Assembly: GCF_018324685.1 (NCBI RefSeq)
Contig: NZ_AP023354.1
Coordinates: 4,216,001-4,280,000 of the forward strand
From: Actinocatenispora sera
GTDB taxonomy: Bacteria > Actinomycetota > Actinomycetes > Mycobacteriales > Micromonosporaceae
DNA: 64,000 nt
Direction: 5' to 3'
This document shows positions 7,725 through 16,185 of this stretch, piece by piece (the stretch's first letter is position 1; the number at the start of each line of letters is the position of its first letter). The translations under genes were made by a program, and so were the position numbers. The notes under the pieces were generated by a model. That model saw only the letters and a list, made by a program, of their open reading frames with translations, was not told where the DNA came from and did not search any database.

Positions 7725-10700
7725 ATGCATTCGAAACGTCCCCGATCCCTCGTCCTGGCGGTCGCCCTTGCGCTGGTCGCCGCCGTCGCCGCGCAGGTGG
7801 TCGCGCCCACCGGCCCGGCGCTCGCCGCACCCGCCCCGGTCGACGGCTCCGCGCCCGGACCGACGCCCCTGGCCCCGGCGGTGCACAACCCGTACGGCAA
7901 CCCGTACAACGACTTCCTGCGCACGCCGTACGGGGTGACCACCTCGCCGCAGCAGCAGGCGGCGCTGCCGCCCGTCTCCGACGACCCGAACGAGCCGTTC
8001 GACTGGTACCGCAACCCGGTGTCGGTGCTCGGTGTGTACGGCGGGCCGGAGGAGTCCGTCGTCACCGCGAAGGGCGACCTGCAGACCGCGTTCGGCACCC
8101 TGACCTTCGCCACCGGTGCCGACCGCACCCCGATCGACCAGCGGGTCAAGACCTGGCAGGACGGGTACCTGCCGATCCTGCGGGAGCGGTTCGATCGCGA
8201 CGGTGTCCGCAACGAGATCCAGATGTACGCGGCGACGGTCCCGGACGTCACCCAGGTCGCGTACCGGGAGACCTACGGCAACCCGCAGCGGCGGCTCGAC
8301 GCGCCGGTCGACAACATGGTCAACTTCGTCCGGGTGAACCTGACCAACACCGGCGACGCGACCACCACGTACCGGTTCTCGGTCGGGCTCGGCAACGACA
8401 AGGTCGCGGGTGCCGCCGGTACCACCGGCCCGGCCCGGCCCGCGAGCGCGGCCTGGGACGAGGCACGCAACGCCTACCTCGGCGACGGCAAGCTGCTGTT
8501 CACCGCCGACCAGAGCCCCGACCGGGCCAGCGGCGGGAACCTCGACTACGACGTGCGCCTGGCGGCGGGCCAGACCCGGTCGCTGGTGTTCAAGCTGCCG
8601 TACTTCGTCGCGCAGGAATCCGACCTCGCCGCGATCTCCGGCGCCTCGTACCAGGAGTATCTGACCGGGACCGCGGACTTCTGGCACCGCACCCTCGACC
8701 GCGCCGGAACCCGGATCGAGGTGCCCGGTACCGGGGTCGAGAGCAAGATCCTGGACACCTACAAGGCGAGCCTGGCGCTGTCGCTGCTCAGCTTCGACCG
8801 GGTCGACGGGAAGTACTTCTGGGACGCCAACCCCACCGTGTACGACGGCTACTGGCTGCGGGACGCCGCGTTCGACATGGACGGCATGCTCGACGCCGGG
8901 TTTCCCGACATCGTGCGCGGGGTCGACGTGGCGATGCTGGACTACCAGCACGACGACGGGCAGTTCAACTCGCAGAGCGGGCAGCTCGACGCGACCGGGC
9001 AGGCGCTCTGGGCGTTCGGCAACTACTACGCGGCCACCCACGACGCGGCGTTCGCCCGGCAGGTGTGGCCCGCGGTCCAGCGGGCGATGGCCTGGGAGTG
9101 GAAGTTCCGCGACGGCGGGCTGATGCCCGAGGCGGCGATGGACCACGACAACGAAGGGGTGCGCGGCCACCTGCTGACCTACGACCTGTGGAACATCGCG
9201 GGCGAGCAGGGCGCGGCGGCGATCGCGCGGGCGGTCGGGGACGACGCCACCGCCGGCGAGTGGACGCAGCGCCGGACGAAGTACGTCGACCTGTTGCGGG
9301 AGAAGGTGAAGCCGGCGGTGGACCAGCTCGGCTTCCTGCCCACCACGCTGGAGGGCGCGCAGGCCACCGGCGTGCGGACCGGCTGGTACGGCGCCGTGTA
9401 CGGGATCGACTGGGGCAACCTGGAGGCGGTCTGGCCGACCGGCGCGCTCGACCCGCAGGACCCGTGGGTGACCGCCAGCATGAAGGCCTGGGAGCAGAAG
9501 ACCTTCGAGGGCATCTTCGGCTACCCGGAGGGCGGCCTGGAGAACATGCTGCACAGCTACACGACGACCTCGATCGCGATCACCGACGTACGCCGGGGCG
9601 ACCAGTGGGCGGCGCTGCGCTACCTGTACGGCCTGCTGCTGCACACCTCGTCCACGCACATGGCCGCCGAGGCGGTACGGGCGGTCGAGCGGTGGGGGCG
9701 GCACAACCCGCAGACCGACACGATGCCGCACGGCGAGTTCGCCGGCAAGTACCTGACGATGCTGCACGACATGCTCGCGTACGAGGGGCAGGACGACTCG
9801 CTGCACCTGGCCAACGTGTGGTCGCCGCAGTGGGCGCGGCCCGGCCAGCGCATCGCGTTCGCCGGCGACACCGACTTCGGGCACCTGGAGTACTCGATCG
9901 AGGTCGGCGACGCGGGCGCCACGATGCGGCTCGACCCGCCGACCCGGACCGCGCCGAAGAGCATCGTGATCAGCATCCCGCAGAACGACACCGTCACCTC
10001 GGTCACGGTGAACGGGCGTAGCGTGCGGACCTTCCACGCCAACCGCATCACGCTGCCCGCCCTGACCGACCCGGCCGACATCCGGATCGGCTGGCGGCAG
10101 CAGGAGGCGGCCCCCGCCTACTCGTTCGCCCGCGCGGTCTCGGACTACCAGGCGAACTACCGGAAGATGACCGGCGCGCCGCAGGTGGAGATCGCGGACA
10201 CCGCGGTCGGGCACCCGAGCGTGCGGGCCGGGTACCCGCTGCAGGTCACCGCCGAGGTCGTCAACACCGGCGGCGCCGGCTACCTCGACGACCCGCGCGT
10301 CCGGCTCTACGTCGACGGCACGCCGGTGAGTACCGACGACCGGTCGCTGGCCAAGGGGATCGGCTTCACCACACCGAAGCAGGTGATCTCGTTCCAGCGG
10401 CACGACGAGGGCGTGGTACCGGTCGGGCTCGGTACCACGGTGTGCTCGCCGGGCCGGCACACCGTCGGCATCGGACTCGGTGACCAGCCACCGGCGAAGA
10501 CCGTCGCGGTGACCGTACTGCCCATGGTGCCGACGCAGTCCGCCCCGGCGGCCACGCTGAGCCTCGACGCGACCGCGGCGTTCCTGGACGGCGACGGGCC
10601 GGCGACCGCCACCGCAACCATCACCAACCGGGGCTGCGCGCCACTGTCCGATGTGGACATCACCCTGGCGGCGCCGGACGGCTGGTCGGTGCAGCGCACC

Positions 10701-11525
10701 TCGCCGGCGACCGGCCCGGTGGCGCCGGGGGAGTCGGCGACCGTGCGCTGGCACGTCGCACCGGACGGGCACCCGGCCGACACCCAGCCGACGCTGACCG
10801 CCACCGCCGAGTACGGCTGGCGCACCGACCGGTGGGCCGGCCACACCACCGGCAGCGCCGACGCGACCACCACCATGGTGGTCTGTACCGGTGCGCCACC
10901 GCAGGTCGAGCCGGGCACCCGCGCGCAGTGGGACTTCGGCCGCGGGTGTGCAGCCGACCTGTCCGGCTCCGGGCACGACGGCCACGCCGGCTCCGGGGTG
11001 ACGTTCAGCGACACCGGCGCGGTGTTCGACGGTACCGCCGACGGCGCGGTCACGGTGCCCTACGACGACCGGTACCAGCCGGAGTCGATCGGCGCCGGGC
11101 AGACCTGGACGCTGCGGCTGACCGGTGTCGTCCCGGGCAAGGTGGGCGGCGCCTACCAGGCGGTCGCGAACGCCCGCAGCCTGTCGTCGAGCTACTCGAC
11201 CGGCTGGACGGTGTACCTCAACCCGGACGGCACGTTCACCTTCCGGATGTCGCAGGTCGACCACCCGGGATCGACCTACGCGATCGCCCAGTCCGGGGTG
11301 CACGCCGAGGCGGGCCAGCGGTACGACATCGCCGCCCGCTGGGACGGGACCCGGCTGTCGGTCACGGTGTCCGGGGCGGGCAGCGGTACCGGCTCGGCGA
11401 CGCCGAACGGTGGCTACCTGCCGGTCGGCAACGGTCCGATGGATCTCGGCAAGGGCACCACCGGCACCGCCGACTCGTACTTCTTCACCGGGTCGATCGA
11501 GGCCGCCACGATCACCGTGGAGTGA
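7725..11525 (+). CDS. Large secreted glycosidase-like multidomain protein
   Basis: The 1266-residue protein begins with a signal peptide (MHSKRPRSLVLAVALALVAA, cleavage after the ALAAP region near residue 36). Residues about 40-790 look like an (alpha/alpha)6-barrel, six-hairpin glycosidase fold, with YWLRDAAFDMDGMLDAG and MPEAAMDHDNEG supplying candidate catalytic acids. Then come a CARDB-like beta domain (about 815-930), a NEW3-like domain (about 940-1045) and a LamG/concanavalin-like lectin domain (about 1060-1266). It is an exported carbohydrate-active enzyme with binding modules; substrate and GH family are not determinable by eye. Divergent from a ROK regulator that may control it. Confidence 0.7.
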   Translation: MHSKRPRSLVLAVALALVAAVAAQVVAPTGPALAAPAPVDGSAPGPTPLAPAVHNPYGNPYNDFLRTPYGVTTSPQQQAALPPVSDDPNEPFDWYRNPVSVLGVYGGPEESVVTAKGDLQTAFGTLTFATGADRTPIDQRVKTWQDGYLPILRERFDRDGVRNEIQMYAATVPDVTQVAYRETYGNPQRRLDAPVDNMVNFVRVNLTNTGDATTTYRFSVGLGNDKVAGAAGTTGPARPASAAWDEARNAYLGDGKLLFTADQSPDRASGGNLDYDVRLAAGQTRSLVFKLPYFVAQESDLAAISGASYQEYLTGTADFWHRTLDRAGTRIEVPGTGVESKILDTYKASLALSLLSFDRVDGKYFWDANPTVYDGYWLRDAAFDMDGMLDAGFPDIVRGVDVAMLDYQHDDGQFNSQSGQLDATGQALWAFGNYYAATHDAAFARQVWPAVQRAMAWEWKFRDGGLMPEAAMDHDNEGVRGHLLTYDLWNIAGEQGAAAIARAVGDDATAGEWTQRRTKYVDLLREKVKPAVDQLGFLPTTLEGAQATGVRTGWYGAVYGIDWGNLEAVWPTGALDPQDPWVTASMKAWEQKTFEGIFGYPEGGLENMLHSYTTTSIAITDVRRGDQWAALRYLYGLLLHTSSTHMAAEAVRAVERWGRHNPQTDTMPHGEFAGKYLTMLHDMLAYEGQDDSLHLANVWSPQWARPGQRIAFAGDTDFGHLEYSIEVGDAGATMRLDPPTRTAPKSIVISIPQNDTVTSVTVNGRSVRTFHANRITLPALTDPADIRIGWRQQEAAPAYSFARAVSDYQANYRKMTGAPQVEIADTAVGHPSVRAGYPLQVTAEVVNTGGAGYLDDPRVRLYVDGTPVSTDDRSLAKGIGFTTPKQVISFQRHDEGVVPVGLGTTVCSPGRHTVGIGLGDQPPAKTVAVTVLPMVPTQSAPAATLSLDATAAFLDGDGPATATATITNRGCAPLSDVDITLAAPDGWSVQRTSPATGPVAPGESATVRWHVAPDGHPADTQPTLTATAEYGWRTDRWAGHTTGSADATTTMVVCTGAPPQVEPGTRAQWDFGRGCAADLSGSGHDGHAGSGVTFSDTGAVFDGTADGAVTVPYDDRYQPESIGAGQTWTLRLTGVVPGKVGGAYQAVANARSLSSSYSTGWTVYLNPDGTFTFRMSQVDHPGSTYAIAQSGVHAEAGQRYDIAARWDGTRLSVTVSGAGSGTGSATPNGGYLPVGNGPMDLGKGTTGTADSYFFTGSIEAATITVE

Positions 11526-11676
11526 TCACGCCGGGCACCGGGGCCGGGCCGCGGGCCCGGCCCCGGTGCTCACCCGCCGGTGGTGCCGGCTTCGCCCCGG
11601 CCGGTGGTGCGGGCCGGGTGGTGCCAGCTGCGATGTCGGCTGGTGGCGCCGGCTGGTGGTGCCGGTTTCGCCGCGG

Positions 11677-12069
11677 TCAGGCGATCGCGGCGTAGAGGTC
11701 GACGCCGTTGCCGTCCGGGTCGAGCAGGCTCGCGTAGCGCTGGCCCCAGGGCGCGTCGAACGGCTCCGCCACCCCGGGCCGGCCGGCCGCGACCAGCCGC
11801 CGGTAGGTGGCGTCGACCTCGGCCGGATCGGCGCAGCGGAAGGCCAGCCCGACGCGCGGGCTGCCGCTCGGCGCCGTCCAGTCCGGGTGCATCGAGCGGA
11901 CCACGTCCAGGGTGTCCCACATCAGCCGCATGCCCCCGGGCAGCGGCGCCTCCACGTGCGGCTGGGTCTCCGCGTCGGGCGCGATGTCGAGCCCGAGCGA
12001 CCGGTAGAAGGCGAGCGAGGCGGCGAGGTCGGTGGTGACCAGGTCGATGCAGTCGAGTTGTGCAGTCAT
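11677..12069 (-). CDS. VOC (glyoxalase/bleomycin resistance-like) family protein
   Basis: A 130-residue vicinal oxygen chelate protein with one pair of beta-alpha-beta-beta-beta modules: LDCIDLVTTDLAASLAFYRSLGL at the N-terminus and FDAPWGQRYASLLDPDGNGVDLYA at the C-terminus. The ATG at 12069 fits the family start. Many members are metal-dependent lyases, dioxygenases or binding proteins; the substrate here is unknown. It is alone on the minus strand, convergent with the secreted glycosidase-like gene. Confidence 0.85.
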   Translation of the reverse strand: MTAQLDCIDLVTTDLAASLAFYRSLGLDIAPDAETQPHVEAPLPGGMRLMWDTLDVVRSMHPDWTAPSGSPRVGLAFRCADPAEVDATYRRLVAAGRPGVAEPFDAPWGQRYASLLDPDGNGVDLYAAIA

Positions 12070-12182
12070 GCCGGCCACGCTAGCGGCGATGCCGGCGTCG
12101 ACCCTTGACGAAATCGGACGCGTACCGAACGGACCGGCCGGGCACCCGTCGCGGTGACGGATGCCCGGCCGGCGGTGCGCGG

Positions 12183-13526
12183 TCAGCGGGCGAGGGCGCC
12201 CATCGGGTCCCAGGCCGGCAGCACGGTCGGCTCGCCGGACAGCGCCTCCTGCAGCTCCGCCGGCAGCAGGTCGGCACGGGCCGCGATCTCGAACACGTAC
12301 TCGTCGAACCACGAGTCGGTCATGGTGAAGAAGCCCTCCTGGCCGAGGTCGGTCCCCCAGGAGTTCTCCACCCGCCAGCGCCGCGGCGTGCCATCGTCGG
12401 CGATGTCCACGCCGGTGAACAGCATCGCGTGCGACATCGCCGACTCGTGATAGGTGAGCCGGTCGGCCTTGCTCAGCGCGAACGTCGTCGAGTAGACCGA
12501 CGGGTAGTCGAGCAGCTTCGCGTCCCACACGCCGAGCTTCTTGTCGAACTGCTGCGCCACGTCGCAGCCGAACCAGACCGGCTCGCCGCCGGTGATCGTC
12601 TTCGCCGCGACGTCCTTGAGCACCGCCATGTCCACGTTGAGGTAGACCACCGGGGCGCCACCCAGCACGTTGCCGAGGTACTCGACGGTGTAAGTGCGGC
12701 CGGTCGGGTTGCGCGGGTCGTGCACCAGGCAGACGTAGTCGGCCAGCGGCAGCTCGACGTAACGCTGCGCGAACTGCTGCGGGGTCAGCTCGCCGTCCCG
12801 GTGGTACTGCCGGTCGGCGTCGGTCCACTGCCACTCGAACCGCTCCGGCGGGTTGCCCAGGTGGATGGCGAGCACCCGGTACACCACGGTGAGGATCTCC
12901 CGCCGCTGCTCGTCGAGCTCGTCCTCGGTGGCACCGGCGGCCGCCGCGGTGCGCAGCGTGTACGCGCCTTCGCGCAGCACCTTCTGCAGGATCGAGTTCA
13001 TCCGGGCGGTCTGCCCGGACGAGTCGGTCTCCGGCATCGCGCTCTTCGGCACCAGCCCGTGCTTGGCCACCAGCGCGACGAACATGTTCCACTGGCCGCC
13101 GTCCTCGGCGACGTGGCTGAGCAGGTGCGCGACGGTACGGTCGTCGACGTCGGCGCCGGCGGTCTCGATCACCGCGGTCAGGAAGTAGTTGGCGCGCTCC
13201 AGCTTGTCCCAGAACATCAGGTGGTTCTGGGAGAACTCGAAGTCCTTGAGGTTCAGCTTCCGCTTCGCACCGACCCGGAGCAGGTTGAGCCCGGCGAACA
13301 GCCAGCACCGGCCGCTCTTCTGCTGGTCGGTCGCCTTCCAGTCGTCGAGCAGGTGCGACACGGCATGGTCGATGCCGTTGCCCACCGACCGGTCCAGCGC
13401 CACCTGGTCGACCGGGGTCGCGGCCACGGCGTTCTGCGCGACCCGGTTCGCCGGGTTGGCGGCGAACTGCTTGCGCAGCAACTCCAGCTCGTCGGTACCG
13501 AGGGTGTTCCGGCTGCCAGCGTCCAT
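12183..13526 (-). CDS. pepC: C1 family aminopeptidase C (bleomycin hydrolase-like)
   Basis: A cytosolic papain-like cysteine aminopeptidase of about 447 residues, the usual length. The catalytic triad is visible: Cys in QQKSGRCWLFAGLN, His in ESAMSHAMLFTG and Asn in WRVENSWGTD. The oxyanion Gln is in the same QQ segment. The ATG at 13526 is preceded by GGAAAGGAAG. It lies downstream of a GNAT gene on the same strand with a 132-nt gap, so it probably has its own promoter. It would trim peptides, perhaps with the Xaa-Pro aminopeptidase at 44.7 kb in general turnover. Confidence 0.92.
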   Translation of the reverse strand: MDAGSRNTLGTDELELLRKQFAANPANRVAQNAVAATPVDQVALDRSVGNGIDHAVSHLLDDWKATDQQKSGRCWLFAGLNLLRVGAKRKLNLKDFEFSQNHLMFWDKLERANYFLTAVIETAGADVDDRTVAHLLSHVAEDGGQWNMFVALVAKHGLVPKSAMPETDSSGQTARMNSILQKVLREGAYTLRTAAAAGATEDELDEQRREILTVVYRVLAIHLGNPPERFEWQWTDADRQYHRDGELTPQQFAQRYVELPLADYVCLVHDPRNPTGRTYTVEYLGNVLGGAPVVYLNVDMAVLKDVAAKTITGGEPVWFGCDVAQQFDKKLGVWDAKLLDYPSVYSTTFALSKADRLTYHESAMSHAMLFTGVDIADDGTPRRWRVENSWGTDLGQEGFFTMTDSWFDEYVFEIAARADLLPAELQEALSGEPTVLPAWDPMGALAR

Positions 13527-13658
13527 GCCTGCTTCCTTTCCACCGGGCATCGCTGCACCGGCTGTCGGGCTGGGAGGTTCCGACCGCAGGGGGTGCCTCG
13601 TCCGCCGGAACCTCGTACGGCGCCGCGACCCGCCGATCGACCGGCGCCGATGCCGACC

Positions 13659-14117
13659 CTACGTGGCCGGAGGCTGTTCGTGCGAACGCACCATGGGTGT
13701 GTGCGGGATGCCATCTTCCAGGAACGACGCCCCGTCCGGGCGAAAGCCGTACCGGGCGTAGAAGCCGGTCAGATGGCTCTGCGCGCTGAGCGCGACGGTG
13801 CGTGGCCCGATGGCGACCAGCGCCTGGTCGAGCAACCGGCCGGCGAGGCCGCCGCCGCGCGCGTCCGCGGTGGTGCACACCCGGCCGATCCGGGCGGCGC
13901 CCCCCGGCTCGGCGAGGATGCGCAGGTACGAGGCGATCGCGCCGCCCCGCTCGTACCACAGGTGCACGGTGTCCGGTTCGGTGTCCCGGCCGTCCAGCTC
14001 CGGGTACGGACAGTCCTGTTCGACCACGAACACGTCCACCCGCAGCCGCAGGATCTCGTACAGATCGGCGCTGGTCAGCTGGGCGAACCGGGCCCGCCGC
14101 AAGGTCAGATCACTCAC
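13659..14117 (-). CDS. GNAT family N-acetyltransferase (ElaA-like)
   Basis: A 152-residue acetyltransferase resembling ElaA: LYEILRLRVDVFVVEQDCPYPELDG near the N-terminus, the acetyl-CoA loop region RIGRVCTTADARGGGLAGRLLDQAL, and FYARYGFRPDGASFLEDGIPHTPM at the C-terminus. Residues of the R/Q-x-x-G-x-A/G type are present (ARGGGLAG). The acceptor substrate is unknown. The start is ATG 14117. Confidence 0.85.
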   Translation of the reverse strand: MSDLTLRRARFAQLTSADLYEILRLRVDVFVVEQDCPYPELDGRDTEPDTVHLWYERGGAIASYLRILAEPGGAARIGRVCTTADARGGGLAGRLLDQALVAIGPRTVALSAQSHLTGFYARYGFRPDGASFLEDGIPHTPMVRSHEQPPAT

Positions 14118-14173
14118 GGTGCCGAGCCTATTGTGCCGACCGCGACACCGGCCACGGACCTCCGGCGCTCGGC

Positions 14174-14863
14174 TCAGCGCGGCGGGGCGGCCGGAGGCGG
14201 GGCCACGGGCGGCTGACGTCGGGCGTCGAAGTAGCCGCGGGAGCTCGGCAGCGACAGCAGCACCACCGGCCCGACAGTGGTCACGATCAGCAGCACCGCG
14301 GCGAGCCCGCCGATGACGTTGACCGGGGCGAAGGTCACGACCGAACGCGCCACCGCGCCGAGGCAGCCGAGCACGCCGACCAGCCCGAACAGGCAGCCGA
14401 GCAGGTAGGTGCCGATCCGGCCAGCAGGGTGGCCCCGCAGCGTGAGGACGCCGCAGACCACCATCGCGGCGAGTACCAGCAGCACGACGGCGGCCCCGGC
14501 CAGCAGCTCGGCGGACGCGGCGGGCCGGATGTCGCCGCGCAGCGCGAGTCCCAGCAGCGCCAGCGTCGCGGCGATGATCAGCAGCGGCAGTGCGGCCACC
14601 AGGTCGCCGACCCCGGCCAGCGTGACGCTGGTCGGCCGCCGCCCCGGCCCCGCCGCCGCCCGTCCCGGCGGCACCGTGCTCACCGGCATCCCGGGCGGCA
14701 CCGCGCTCACTGGCATCCCGGGCGGCACCGCGCTCACCGGCATCCCGGGCGGCACCGCGCTCACTGGCATCCCAGGGGGTGCACCGACGCTGGGTGTGGG
14801 CACTCCGGGACCGGGGGCGGGGGCGCCGGCGGCCGGTGGGCGGCGTGGTTCGGGCGGCTGCAT
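14174..14863 (-). CDS. Proline-rich-tailed four-helix membrane protein
   Basis: The 229-residue protein starts at ATG 14863, chosen because GAGGAG stands 5 nt upstream; the frame is open to 15004 without a site. The N-terminal third is Pro-rich and contains four tandem 9-residue units PPGMPVSAV, encoded by 27-bp repeats at 14667-14774. About four hydrophobic helices follow (LVAALPLLIIAATLALLGLA, LLAGAAVVLLVLAAMVVCGV, YLLGCLFGLVGVLGCLGAVA, VNVIGGLAAVLLIVTTVGPV). The function is unknown; the architecture resembles many small actinomycete envelope proteins. Confidence 0.75.
   Translation of the reverse strand: MQPPEPRRPPAAGAPAPGPGVPTPSVGAPPGMPVSAVPPGMPVSAVPPGMPVSAVPPGMPVSTVPPGRAAAGPGRRPTSVTLAGVGDLVAALPLLIIAATLALLGLALRGDIRPAASAELLAGAAVVLLVLAAMVVCGVLTLRGHPAGRIGTYLLGCLFGLVGVLGCLGAVARSVVTFAPVNVIGGLAAVLLIVTTVGPVVLLSLPSSRGYFDARRQPPVAPPPAAPPR
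14667..14774. repeat. 27-bp tandem repeat, four copies, coding
   Basis: Four near-identical 27-bp units, each starting GGCGGCACCG and ending GGCATCCC, encode the PPGMPVSAV repeats of the membrane protein on the minus strand. Copies differ by only one or two bases, suggesting recent slippage or recombination. There are no spacers, so this is not a CRISPR array. Confidence 0.9.
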
Positions 14864-15125
14864 CGGTACTCCTCGGTCTGCCGGCGGCGGTCGCAGCGGC
14901 GGACTGCGCGCTGGCGGGACCGTACTGGACCGACCGACGCTATCGAACGGCCACCAGCGTCCGGCGCCGGCTCCGGGCGGGTAGGCGTCATCCGCGCCGG
15001 ACATCCGTCCGGATCGGACCGGGCGGCGGAGACCAGCCGACCGGGCAACGACGGTTACCCGGTCGACGCCCCGACTACCTACGGGGCAGTGTTTTCGCGC
15101 CCTGACAGGGTGCCATCTCGCCGGG

Positions 15126-15554
15126 TCAGGAGGCGGGTTCGCGCGGCTCCAGGGTCAGCGAGACGGAGTTGATGCAGTACCGCTGGTCGGTGGGGGTGTC
15201 GTAGCCCTCACCCTCGAACACGTGGCCGAGGTGCGAGTCGCAGGTGGCGCAGCGCACCTCGGTGCGGGTCATGCCGAGACTGGTGTCGGTGATCAGCCGC
15301 ACGGCCTCCCCGGCCAGCGGGGTGTAGAACGACGGCCAGCCGCAGTGCGACTCGAACTTGGTGTCGCTGCGGAACAGCTCCGCCCCGCAGGCCCGGCACC
15401 GGTAGACACCCTCGGTGGTGGTGTTGACGTATTCGCCGGTGAACGGACGCTCGGTGGCCGCCTCCCGCAGCACCGCGAACTCCTCGGGGCTCAACCGCTC
15501 GCGCCACTCGTCCTCGGTGGCCGGCAGCGGCCGGCTGGTGCTCTGCTCAGTCAT
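15126..15554 (-). CDS. msrB: Peptide-methionine (R)-S-oxide reductase
   Basis: Reduces methionine-R-sulfoxide in proteins. The 142-residue protein has the two zinc-binding CxxC pairs (CRACGAELF and [13 protein letters not shown]) and the catalytic cysteine in RYCINSVSL, with the conserved HCGWPSF segment. Length and start at ATG 15554 match the family. A short hairpin at about 15097-15113 downstream (CCCTG-A-CAGGG core) could serve as its terminator. It is divergent from the F420-type oxidoreductase. Confidence 0.95.
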   Translation of the reverse strand: MTEQSTSRPLPATEDEWRERLSPEEFAVLREAATERPFTGEYVNTTTEGVYRCRACGAELFRSDTKFESHCGWPSFYTPLAGEAVRLITDTSLGMTRTEVRCATCDSHLGHVFEGEGYDTPTDQRYCINSVSLTLEPREPAS

Positions 15555-15670
15555 GCTTCAACGGTACGTCGCCTGCCCAGCCGCTCCGGTGCTCGCGTGG
15601 CCGCCGGCGCGATGCCGCCCTATCGTTCGAATCGAGCCCGACCGGCGGTACGGAGGAGTTGACTGGCGGC

Positions 15671-16108
15671 ATGGCCTTGCAGGGGGAGTACGCACCGAGC
15701 CCGTCGCAGCATTCGCGCGACCAGGTGGAGCGGTACGAGAGTTCCGGCGGCACCGAGGGCACCACGATGCGCGGCATCCCGGTGGTGATTCTCACCAGCC
15801 GCGGTGCCCGCAGCGGCAAGATCCGCAAGACGCCGCTGATGCGGGTCGAGCACGACGGCGACTACGCGGTGGTCGCCTCGCTCGGCGGCGCGCCGAAACA
15901 CCCGGTCTGGTACCACAACCTCGTTGCCGACCCACACGTCGAACTGCAGGACGGGCCGGTCAAACGGGCGATGGTGGCGCACGAGGCGACCGGCGCCGAG
16001 CGGGAGACCTGGTGGCGTCGGGCGGTCGAGGCCTACCCGGACTATGCGGACTACCAGACGAAGACCGACCGGATCATCCCGGTCTTCGTCCTCACCCCGA
16101 CCGACTGA
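15671..16108 (+). CDS. Deazaflavin (F420)-dependent nitroreductase family protein
   Basis: A 145-residue split-beta-barrel protein of the Ddn family, which uses the deazaflavin cofactor F420 to reduce quinones or nitro compounds. The family signature [29 protein letters not shown] is seen in pieces, with [22 protein letters not shown] and the C-terminal [13 protein letters not shown]. The ATG at 15671 is preferred over TTG 15659, because TTG abuts the GGAGGAG site at 15652-15658 with no spacing. The natural substrate is unknown. Confidence 0.88.
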   Translation: MALQGEYAPSPSQHSRDQVERYESSGGTEGTTMRGIPVVILTSRGARSGKIRKTPLMRVEHDGDYAVVASLGGAPKHPVWYHNLVADPHVELQDGPVKRAMVAHEATGAERETWWRRAVEAYPDYADYQTKTDRIIPVFVLTPTD

Positions 16109-16185
16109 CCGCGTCGCCGGGCCGCCTCCGCCACCGGTGCGCACCGCCCGGCGCCGCGTCTGGCGCGACACCGGACGGTACCTGG

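Noticed and set aside
5256-11303. Very long open frame on the minus strand, antisense to AraC and the secreted protein
   Set aside because: High GC removes stop codons on the opposite strand; the translation is Arg/Pro/Gly-rich without domains, and the overlapping plus-strand genes have clear families.
14667-14774. CRISPR-like direct repeats
   Set aside because: Units are adjacent without spacers and encode PPGMPVSAV repeats in frame.
15097-15113. CCCTG-A-CAGGG hairpin
   Set aside because: A possible terminator of msrB, but it is short and isolated; mentioned only in the msrB entry.
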